Assembly (NCBI GenBank): GCA_027489335.1
Contig: JAIXZX010000005.1
Span: 213,125-277,124, forward strand
From: Caulobacteraceae bacterium
GTDB taxonomy: Bacteria > Pseudomonadota > Alphaproteobacteria > Caulobacterales > Caulobacteraceae
DNA: 64,000 nt
Reading direction: 5' to 3'
Shown here: in pieces, positions 26,880 through 35,074 of the stretch
Layout: every line of letters begins with the position of its first letter
Numbering within the stretch: position 1 is the stretch's first letter
Notes under the pieces: generated by a model
Database searches by the model: none
What the model saw: only the letters and a program-made list of their open reading frames with translations
Told to the model about the DNA's origin: nothing
Position numbers and translations under genes: made by a program

Positions 26880-27662
26880 GGGAACGGCCTCTTCGACTCC
26901 CAGCGCGGCCAGGGCCTGGCTGATGTCTTCGTAATAGGCCGGCACATAGTGGAAGGGGCTCAGCCCCCACCGGTGTTCGGGGTCGGCCAGCCGGTGTTCG
27001 GGTTTGGCGCGAACCACCTGAGCCTGCGGCAGCCTGGCCAGAAAGTGCGCCTCATACTGCGCCAGCATCCGGTTGTGACCCGCCAGATCGGCTGGGCGGC
27101 CGTCCCAGATATGCGGATGGCCCTGCAAGGGGATTGACCCGCCGCCGGGGAGGGCCTGGCGGTCGGCCCACTGGGCTGAGTGCAGGATCAGCGTGGCTTC
27201 CCGTAGAACGGTCATCCGCAACAGTTCGGCCAGATCGATCACAGCCTGCCGCCACAGCTGGCTGGCGGCGGCCGACAGGCGGGGGATGGCCTGGGGCGCG
27301 GCCAGGGCCGTCTGCTGAAGGTAGCCGCCGCTTTCCAGCTCGAAGCTATGGGTGACCAGGGGGCCGGCGGGCAGGCGGAGCAGGTCGAACCGCTCGTCGA
27401 TGAAGTCGAAGATCAGGTGGGTCGGCCGATGGGCGATCAGCTGGGCCAATCCGGTCTTCAGCAGGTCGGCCTCGACGGCCATGTGCTGATAGCGGGTCAG
27501 CCCCGACGGCGGATCGGGCTGTGATCGATAGCCGTGGGCGGGCGCCGACAGTAGGCTCGGCAGGCTGGTCCTGGACACATAAAGCAGGTCCCGGGGCGCC
27601 GCCTCCCGCAGGGGCCAGAGATCCCGGGTGATACAGCTTCCAACGATGGCGATCCTGGCCAT
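26868..27662 (-). CDS. DUF6270-like protein
   Basis: MARIAIVGSCITRDLWPL…YVSRTSLPSLLS…HLIFDFIDERFDL; tail-to-tail overlap with previous gene. Confidence 0.7.
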   Translation of the reverse strand: MARIAIVGSCITRDLWPLREAAPRDLLYVSRTSLPSLLSAPAHGYRSQPDPPSGLTRYQHMAVEADLLKTGLAQLIAHRPTHLIFDFIDERFDLLRLPAGPLVTHSFELESGGYLQQTALAAPQAIPRLSAAASQLWRQAVIDLAELLRMTVLREATLILHSAQWADRQALPGGGSIPLQGHPHIWDGRPADLAGHNRMLAQYEAHFLARLPQAQVVRAKPEHRLADPEHRWGLSPFHYVPAYYEDISQALAALGVEEAVPSGV

Positions 27663-27815
27663 GAATCCTTCCACGGGACGGTTTCAACCCTGGCCTTAGC
27701 ATGTTCGCCGCATAAGGGCCCCGCCATTGACTCACCCGGCGAGCCTCGTCATGTGTCGCGGCCTCAATCGCTCCAGGCCCGTGGGGCGGCCAGGCTCCGA
27801 CGGACGCCCGTACGC

Positions 27816-29546
27816 ATGAAGCTCCTCAATCCGTTTGCGTCCCTGCCAGACAACCTGCTGACGCGGGCGCTCAAGGACGGGACCACGCCGCTGGTCTTCG
27901 CCGGTGGGTTCAGCCTGGTCAGCAACCTGCTTTATCTGGCCCTGCCGCTCTACACCTTCCAGATCTATGGCCGGGTGCTGGCCAGCTACAGCATCTCCAC
28001 CCTGGTGGTCCTCACCATCGGCGCCCTGCTGGTCTTCGTGGTCTCGGGCGTCATCGACGAGCTGCGGACCCGGGTGCTGATCAACTATGGCATCGCCCTG
28101 GACCAGAAGGTGTCGAGCCACGTCTTCGCCGCCCTGTTCGAGGCCGAGACCCGCGGTCAGGGCCACGGGGGCGCCCAGGCCCTGCGCGACCTCGACAGCT
28201 TCCGCCAGCTGCTCACCGGCGCGGTGTTCGCGGCGATTTTCGATCTGCCGTGGATGCCGATCTTCATCGGCATTCTTTTCGTCATCGACCCGGCCGTCGG
28301 GTTCATCACCCTGTTCGGCGCTCTCGCCCTGTTCGGTCTGGCCCTGCTGCAGGACCGCCTGTCGCGGCCGCCGCTGCAGGAGGCCAACGAGGCCAGCCTG
28401 AAGGGCTACGCCTTCACCGACGCGGCCCTGCGCAATGGCGAGGTGGTCCGCGCCATGGGCATGCTGCAGGCCCTGGGCTCGCGCTGGTCGGCCTATCGCG
28501 CCCGGTCGATCGAGCGCGGCGCCTGGGCCTCGCAGCGGGCGAGCGTCCTGGGCAACGCCACCAAGTTCACCCGCATGTTCATCCAGATCCTGGTGATCGG
28601 GGTCGGGGCCTATCTGGTGGTGATCGGCAAGATCGGGCCGGCCATGCTGTTCGCCAACATGATCCTGGCCAGCCGCGCCCTGCAGCCCATCGAGAAACTG
28701 GTCAGCGCGTGGGACGGGATCGTCAACGGCGGCCGGGCCTATGACCGGCTGAACAAGGCGCTGGAGACCTACAAGCCCGCCACCACCACCACCACCCTGC
28801 CGCGGCCGCTGGGCCAGCTGAGCATCGAGGGCGTCAGCTTCGCCCCCCCCGGCGCCGAGCGCTACGTACTCCAGGGGCTGGCCTTCAAGATCGAGCCCGG
28901 CGAGATGCTGGGGATCATCGGCCCGTCGGGCGCGGGCAAGTCGACCCTGGCCCGGCTGCTGGTCGGGGTCTGGCGGCCCAATGTCGGCCATGTTCGCCTG
29001 GACGGCGCCGACGTCTTCTCCTGGAACCGCGCCGAGTTTGGTCGGCATGTGGGCTATCTGCCCCAGGACACCGAGCTGTTCGCCGGCACCCTGCGGGACA
29101 ATATCGCCCGCTTCCTGCCCGACATCACCGATGATCAGGTGGTGGCTGCGGCCACCCTGGCCGATGTCCACAGTCTGATCCTGCGCCTGCCCAAGGCCTA
29201 TGAGACCGAGCTGACCGACGGCGGCTATATGCTCTCAGCCGGCCAGCGTCAGCGGGTGGGTCTGGCCCGGGCCCTGCTGGGCGATCCCCGGCTGCTGGTC
29301 CTGGACGAACCCAACGCCAGCCTGGACGCCGAAGGGGAGGACGCCCTGATGCGGGTGATTGACCTGCTGAAGGCTCGGGGGACGACCATCGTCGTGGTCT
29401 CCCACAAGCCGGCCATCCTGCGCTCGGCCGACAAGATGCTTGTCCTGCGTGATGGCCGGATGGAGCTGTTTGGTCCCAAGGACGCGGTGATGGCGCGCTT
29501 CACCCAGCAATCCGCACCCGCGCGACCTGTCGAGGCTGGTCAATGA
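27816..29546 (+). CDS. type I secretion system permease/ATPase (PrtD/RsaD-like)
   Basis: MLGIIGPSGAGKSTLARLLVGVWRPNVGHVRLDGADVFSWNRAEFGRHVGYLPQDTELFAGTLRDNIARF; LSAGQRQRVGLARALLGDPRLLVLDEPNASLD. Confidence 0.95.
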   Translation: MKLLNPFASLPDNLLTRALKDGTTPLVFAGGFSLVSNLLYLALPLYTFQIYGRVLASYSISTLVVLTIGALLVFVVSGVIDELRTRVLINYGIALDQKVSSHVFAALFEAETRGQGHGGAQALRDLDSFRQLLTGAVFAAIFDLPWMPIFIGILFVIDPAVGFITLFGALALFGLALLQDRLSRPPLQEANEASLKGYAFTDAALRNGEVVRAMGMLQALGSRWSAYRARSIERGAWASQRASVLGNATKFTRMFIQILVIGVGAYLVVIGKIGPAMLFANMILASRALQPIEKLVSAWDGIVNGGRAYDRLNKALETYKPATTTTTLPRPLGQLSIEGVSFAPPGAERYVLQGLAFKIEPGEMLGIIGPSGAGKSTLARLLVGVWRPNVGHVRLDGADVFSWNRAEFGRHVGYLPQDTELFAGTLRDNIARFLPDITDDQVVAAATLADVHSLILRLPKAYETELTDGGYMLSAGQRQRVGLARALLGDPRLLVLDEPNASLDAEGEDALMRVIDLLKARGTTIVVVSHKPAILRSADKMLVLRDGRMELFGPKDAVMARFTQQSAPARPVEAGQ

Positions 29547-30925
29547 AGTTCGACCTGGAGCCCATCAAGCGCATCCTGGGGCCGGTTCGCCCCCTCGACC
29601 CGCGCTTCGACGTCAGCGAGGCCGGTCCGGACAGGACGCTCGACAAGCGTTTGTGGCGCCCGATCCTCATCGGCTGCGTCGTGGTCGGCGTCTTCGTGTT
29701 CGGCGCGCTCATCTGGGCGGGCTTTACCCAGATCAGCTCGGCCACCTCGGCGCCCGCCGAGGTGCGTGTGGAAGCCAGCCGCAAGACCCTGCGCCACCGG
29801 GAGGGCGGGGTGGTCTCCGAGATCCTGGTCCGCGAAGGCCAGCGTGTGGCCGCCGGCGCGCCTCTGCTGCGATTCGATTCGGTTCAGGCCGCCGCCGCCG
29901 TGGATGTGCTCCAGAATCAGCATGACGCGGTGCTCGCCCAGAGCGCCCGGTTCACCGCCGAATCGGTGGGCGCCCGCACCCTCGTGCTGCCGCCGGAGCT
30001 CACCAACCGCATGGCCGACCCGCGGGTGGCCGGCCTGATCCGCGACCAGCAGCTGCTGTTCAATTCCCGCCTGCAGTTCTTCGTCAGCCAGGAAGGCGTG
30101 CTGGGGCAGCGCATCGACCAGCTCGCCACGCAGATGGTCGGCGTCCAGGCGCAGCTGGCCGCCATCGACGAACAGCTGGCCCTGACCCGCGAGGAGCTGG
30201 CCGGCTACCAGACCCTGTATGAGAAGGGCTATGCGCCGAAGACCCTGATCCTGCGCTATGAGCGCAGCCTTTCGGAGCTGGGCGGCCGCCGTGGGGCCCT
30301 GACCTCCGAGCTCAACCGCCTTCGGCAGGCGCAAGGGGAGGCGCGGCTGCAGCTGACCACCCTGCGGAATCAGAGAATCAGTGAGGCCGCCGAGGGTCTG
30401 CGCCAGATGCAGACCCAGCTTTCGGACGTCGGCCCCAGGCTGACCGCGGCCCAGCAGGTGCTGGACAGGACCACGGTCGCCTCGCCGGTGGACGGCTACG
30501 TCCTTAACCTTACCCAGTTCACCGTGGGCGGCGTCGTCACCCCCGGCGAGCTGCTGATGGATGTGGTGCCGGCCGATGCGCCGCTCATCGTCCACGCCCG
30601 GATCGCCCCGCAGGATATCGACAGCGTGACCGTGGGCCAGGAGGCCCGCGTGGAGATCACCGCCTTCGCCCAGCGCGCCAAGCCGCTGGACGCGACCGTC
30701 ACCAGCGTCTCAGCCGATCGGCTGGTCGACGCCCAGACCGGCATGACCTATTTCCTGGCTGAACTGCGTATAGAACCTGCCGATCTGGCCAAACTCCCGG
30801 AGGGGGCCAGCCTGTCGCCGGGCATGCCTGGCCGGGCGATGATCGTCACCGGCCGGCGCTCGATCCTCGACTATTTGATCAGCCCCCTGACCGATACGTT
30901 TGATGGGGCGCTGCGGGAGGAATAG
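29543..30925 (+). CDS. HlyD family type I secretion periplasmic adaptor (PrtE/RsaE-like)
   Basis: N-terminal TM, AEVRVEASRKTLRHREGGVVSEILVREGQRVAAGAPLLRFD, coiled-coil region, ASPVDGYVLNLTQFTVGGVVTPGELLMDVVP. Confidence 0.95.
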   Translation: MKFDLEPIKRILGPVRPLDPRFDVSEAGPDRTLDKRLWRPILIGCVVVGVFVFGALIWAGFTQISSATSAPAEVRVEASRKTLRHREGGVVSEILVREGQRVAAGAPLLRFDSVQAAAAVDVLQNQHDAVLAQSARFTAESVGARTLVLPPELTNRMADPRVAGLIRDQQLLFNSRLQFFVSQEGVLGQRIDQLATQMVGVQAQLAAIDEQLALTREELAGYQTLYEKGYAPKTLILRYERSLSELGGRRGALTSELNRLRQAQGEARLQLTTLRNQRISEAAEGLRQMQTQLSDVGPRLTAAQQVLDRTTVASPVDGYVLNLTQFTVGGVVTPGELLMDVVPADAPLIVHARIAPQDIDSVTVGQEARVEITAFAQRAKPLDATVTSVSADRLVDAQTGMTYFLAELRIEPADLAKLPEGASLSPGMPGRAMIVTGRRSILDYLISPLTDTFDGALREE

Positions 30926-31153
30926 ATCGTCTGCGGGCGCCGCGCGCCCGGTGTATGGGCGGTCGGCCCAGGGGATCGGGCGGGGGCTTTTTCGTATTGC
31001 GTATCGACCTCGCATCCGATACCTCTTCCTCGGGCTCGTTTAACCTTCGCCACGTCCATGTGTAATGGCGCGGAGAGGGACCGCTAGGACCGCTCCATCC
31101 GAGGATGGTGGCCAGGCGTTCTGGGGTCCACGTGACACTGACTGGAGAGAAGC

Positions 31154-33022
31154 ATGGCTGACTATCAATTCGACACGATCACGGAAGCGCAGGCCCTGGC
31201 CTACAACTCCGCGAACGACTCCCTGGCCTTCGCGCCTGGCACCAACGCCAGCGCCATCACCGTCCTGTTCATTCCGGCCGCGGGCGCTGACCCGGCTCGG
31301 GTGTCCATCACCGTGAACGGCGTCACCAAGGTGTTCGGCAACAACATCCTCGGCGAAGTCGCGACCACCACCACCGGTTCGCAGCTCTACATCGGCACCG
31401 TCGGCAACGACACGCAGGCCGGCGCTTCTGGCGCTGACGGCATGTACGGCAACGCCGGCAACGACAGCCTCTCGGCTGCCGAAGGCGCCAACTTCGTCCA
31501 GGGCAACGCCGGTAACGACTCGATCACCGCCGGTTCTTCGGCTGACGTCCTGTACGGCGGCCAAGGCGACGACGTGATCACCGCCGGCGCTGGCAACAAC
31601 TTCGTCCAGGGCAACCTCGGCAACGACACCATCACCGGTGCGGGCGCCTCCAACGCCGCCGAATCCCTGCTCGGCGGTCAAGGCACCGACTCGATCACCG
31701 GCGGCGACGGCGCTGACTTCATCAACGGCAACCTGGGCAACGACACCCTGGTTGGCGGCGCTGGCAACGACGTCCTGCTCGGCGAAGACGGCGACGACCA
31801 AGTCGCGGCCGGCACCGGCAACGACAGCGTCGACGGCGGCGCGGGCAATGACAGCCTGCAGGGCGAAGACGGCAACGACACCATCTGGGGCGGCGTTGGC
31901 ACCGACACCCTGGTTGGCGGCAACGGCAATGACTCGCTGCAAGGCAACGCCGGCGCCGACTCCGTCAACGGCGGTGCGGGTAACGACAGCCTCTACGGCG
32001 GTCAGGACAACGACACCATCGATGGCGACGCTGGCAACGACTGGGCCAACGGCAACCTCGGCAACGACAACATGACGGCCGGTGCGGGTAACGACACCCT
32101 CCTCGGCGGCCAGGGCGACGACACGATCCAGGGCACTTCGGGCGCCAACTTCCTGAACGGCAACCTGGGCAGCGACTCGATCCTGGGCGGCGCTGACGCC
32201 GACACCATCTTCGGTGAAGACGGCAACGACGTCCTCGACGGCGGCGCGGCCAACGACTCGGTCGACGGTGGCGAAGGCAACGACGTCCTGCGCGGCGACG
32301 CTGGCAATGACACCCTCGCGGGTGGCAATGGCAACGACGACCTCAATGGCGGCGCTGGCAACGACAACCTGTCGGGCGGCGCTGGCAACGACATCCTGAC
32401 CACGGGCGCTGACAACGACACCGTCTCCGGTGGCGAAGGCAACGACTCGATCGACGCCGGTGGCGGCGGCAACAACAGCCTCCTCGGCGACGCTGGCAAC
32501 GACACCATCGTGGCTGCGGCTGGCAACGACACCATCAACGGTGGCGACGGCGATGACCGCATCACCCTGGGCGACGGCTCCAACGTCGGCCTCGGCGGCG
32601 CGGGCAACGACTCGATCCTCGGCGATGTTGGCGCTGACACCATCACCGGCGGCGCTGGCGTCGACACCATGACCGGCGGCGCGGGCGTTGACCGCTTCGT
32701 CTTCGCGGTGGGCGACACCTCGACCACCACGGGCTCGATCGACCGCATCACCGACTTCACCACCGGTGGCGCTGACACGATCGGCTTCGGCATCACGGCG
32801 ACGGCGACCAACTACGTCGAGCTGAACGTCGGCACCTACGCTCAGGCGCTGACCGATGCGACCTCGCTGATCACCACCGGCTCGCGCGACATCGTCGCCG
32901 TGCAGGTTGGCGCCGACGTCTTCGTGTTCGCTGACATTGGCAGCAACAACACGGTGACCGGCACGGTCCAGCTGGCTGGCATCACCAACGCCGCGATCTC
33001 GGAAGCCAACTTCACCGCCTAA
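31154..33022 (+). CDS. RTX/hemolysin-type calcium-binding repeat protein (RTX1), candidate abundant secreted or S-layer-like protein
   Basis: 622 aa dominated by GND-x-GG nonapeptide-type repeats; unique ~90-aa N-terminus; conserved C-terminus; directly downstream of T1SS genes. Confidence 0.95.
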   Translation: MADYQFDTITEAQALAYNSANDSLAFAPGTNASAITVLFIPAAGADPARVSITVNGVTKVFGNNILGEVATTTTGSQLYIGTVGNDTQAGASGADGMYGNAGNDSLSAAEGANFVQGNAGNDSITAGSSADVLYGGQGDDVITAGAGNNFVQGNLGNDTITGAGASNAAESLLGGQGTDSITGGDGADFINGNLGNDTLVGGAGNDVLLGEDGDDQVAAGTGNDSVDGGAGNDSLQGEDGNDTIWGGVGTDTLVGGNGNDSLQGNAGADSVNGGAGNDSLYGGQDNDTIDGDAGNDWANGNLGNDNMTAGAGNDTLLGGQGDDTIQGTSGANFLNGNLGSDSILGGADADTIFGEDGNDVLDGGAANDSVDGGEGNDVLRGDAGNDTLAGGNGNDDLNGGAGNDNLSGGAGNDILTTGADNDTVSGGEGNDSIDAGGGGNNSLLGDAGNDTIVAAAGNDTINGGDGDDRITLGDGSNVGLGGAGNDSILGDVGADTITGGAGVDTMTGGAGVDRFVFAVGDTSTTTGSIDRITDFTTGGADTIGFGITATATNYVELNVGTYAQALTDATSLITTGSRDIVAVQVGADVFVFADIGSNNTVTGTVQLAGITNAAISEANFTA

Positions 33023-33050
33023 GGCGAAGCGACTTCGAGACCAGACTATG

Positions 33051-33079
33051 GGGGCCGTCCTTCGGGGCGGCCCCTTTTT
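33051..33079 (+). terminator. rho-independent terminator after RTX1, UUCG tetraloop
   Basis: GGGGCCGTCC-TTCG-GGGCGGCCCC followed by TTTTT. Confidence 0.93.
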
Positions 33080-33172
33080 CTTGCGCGGTGTCTCAGCGCA
33101 CGCGCAGCCTGACATCGCCGCCCCGCAAGCCTGACCTTGCGCCGGCGCGCCAAGCCGCTAAGCCAGTTATCC

Positions 33173-34873
33173 ATGACCAATGCGGCCATCTATCTTCACC
33201 CAGACGGCTACCGGACCGACCGCGCCCAGCTGATGGGCCGTCACTCGGCCGGCGAGAGCTTCCTGCGGGGCTTCCTGCGACATGCCCAGGTCGATCGATT
33301 TCATTTCTGGAAGGGCGGCGCCCTCGACCATGGCGCCTATGACGCCCTGCTTGAGGGCTCGCTTCCGCTGCGACACGAGGGTCGCTGGATCGCCCCGCGC
33401 AACCGCCAGGGGCTGTCAGACCCCGGCTGCGTCTTCATTCCAAGCCCGACCATCGGCCAGGAATCCTGGTGGCGCCGCCGCTACGGCCCCGCCCACTACA
33501 GCCTGTGCGGCCTGACCCACACCACCGCCACCCACCGGGCCATCGCCGCCCTGGAAGAGCTGCTGACCTGCCCGACCGAAAGCTGGGATGGCCTCATCTG
33601 CACCTCCGCCGCTGTCCGCGCGAGTGTTGAGACCCAGCTCGCCCTGATCGCCGATGATCTTCGCGGTCGCCTGGGCGCCACCCGCCTGCCGAGCCCGCAG
33701 CTCGCCACGATCCCCCTCGGGATCAACGGCGATGACTTCGCCTTCGACGCAGCAGCCCGGGCCGCCTGGCGAACCCGCCTCGACATTCCGGCGGACGCCG
33801 TGGTCGCTCTTTATGTCGGCCGCCTGAACGCCCGCACCAAGATGAACCCGGCCCTCATGGCCATGGCCCTGGAACAGGCCGCCCAGCAGAGCGGGAAGCC
33901 GGTCTACTGGATCGTGTCGGGCTGGGCCGGGACGCCGGAGGCCTGGGACAGCTTCCACGCCGCCACCCAGGCCTTCTGCCCCTCGGTCGCCTATCGCCCC
34001 ATTGACGGTCGCGAGCCCGAGACCCGGTTCTCCATCTGGTCGGCGGCCGACCTCTTCATCTCCTTCTCCGACAACATTCAGGAGACCTTTGGCCTGACCC
34101 CGGCCGAGGCCATGGCCGCAGGCCTCCCCTGCGTGGTCACTGACTGGGATGGTTATCGCGACACCGTCCGGCACGGGGTCGATGGGTTCCGGATCCCCAC
34201 CTACGCCCCCCGGCCGGGCCTCGGGGAAGATCTCGCCTTCAACCACGACAATGGCTGGGTCAGTTATGACAACTATGTGGGCGCCGCCGCCCAGATGACC
34301 GCCATGGACCTGCCGGCCGCGGTCCACGCCCTGACCGCCCTCATCGACAGCCCCGACCTGCGTCGGCGGATGGGGCAGGCGGGCCGACAGCGAATCACCG
34401 ACGAGCTCGACTGGTCGCAGGTCATCCCGCGCTACCAGGCCTTCTGGGGCGAGCTGGCCGAGCGCCGGGCCGCCGCCGCACCCGAGGCGCCCGATCAGGC
34501 CCGGCGCCGGGTCAATCCGAGGCGCAGCGACCCCTTCGTCCTGTTCGCCGGCTATCCCACCCGGGCCCTTCAGGGCGCCGACCGGCTTATCCTGGGGCCC
34601 CTGGGTGACTGGGTTGCGGCCAGGGACGTCCTCTCCCGCAATCTCGCCCTCACCGGACGCTGGGCTCTGGCGTCCGAAGAGGAGTGCGAGGCCGTGTTCA
34701 CGGTCGTGGCCCAGATGGCGGGCGCCACCGTGGCCGAGATCCTGGCCCAGGCCCCGCCGCCCCGCCGCCCCTATGTCGAACGCACCCTGCTCTGGCTGAT
34801 GAAGTTCGACATCCTGCGCCTGGCGGCGTCGGAACAGCTTCCTGGCCAGGACGGTGAGGCGCCTCTGGCCTAG
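33173..34873 (+). CDS. GT4-type glycosyltransferase with ~90-aa C-terminal extension, located between the two RTX genes
   Basis: VVALYVGRLNARTKMNPALMAMALE; FISFSDNIQETFGLTPAEAMAAGLPCVVTDWDGYRDTVRHGVDGF. Confidence 0.88.
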   Translation: MTNAAIYLHPDGYRTDRAQLMGRHSAGESFLRGFLRHAQVDRFHFWKGGALDHGAYDALLEGSLPLRHEGRWIAPRNRQGLSDPGCVFIPSPTIGQESWWRRRYGPAHYSLCGLTHTTATHRAIAALEELLTCPTESWDGLICTSAAVRASVETQLALIADDLRGRLGATRLPSPQLATIPLGINGDDFAFDAAARAAWRTRLDIPADAVVALYVGRLNARTKMNPALMAMALEQAAQQSGKPVYWIVSGWAGTPEAWDSFHAATQAFCPSVAYRPIDGREPETRFSIWSAADLFISFSDNIQETFGLTPAEAMAAGLPCVVTDWDGYRDTVRHGVDGFRIPTYAPRPGLGEDLAFNHDNGWVSYDNYVGAAAQMTAMDLPAAVHALTALIDSPDLRRRMGQAGRQRITDELDWSQVIPRYQAFWGELAERRAAAAPEAPDQARRRVNPRRSDPFVLFAGYPTRALQGADRLILGPLGDWVAARDVLSRNLALTGRWALASEEECEAVFTVVAQMAGATVAEILAQAPPPRRPYVERTLLWLMKFDILRLAASEQLPGQDGEAPLA

Positions 34874-35074
34874 CGCGCCATGGTCGTTGCGGCCGCTATG
34901 CGCGCGCGAGGCTTAGACGTCAAAAAGCGTCCATATCCCCAGCCTCTGGGTCTCGTCGAATAACAGCGATTGCCGATTCCCTGTTTCTACGGCAGAGCTT
35001 GGCGGCCCCTCTGGGGCCACCATCACCCGGCCGCCGATTGTCTGCGCCGGGGCTGAAGCAGGGGGGGATAAACC

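Noticed and set aside
30926-31000. GC-rich segment after the HlyD gene as a rho-independent terminator
   Set aside because: A CTTTTTCG run is present but I could not draw a convincing stem directly upstream
31040-33115. Full-length 691-aa antisense ORF across RTX1
   Set aside because: Mirror of the GND-repeat codon pattern (reverse complement lacks stops), low-complexity V/A-rich product, spans the terminator; no independent coding signal
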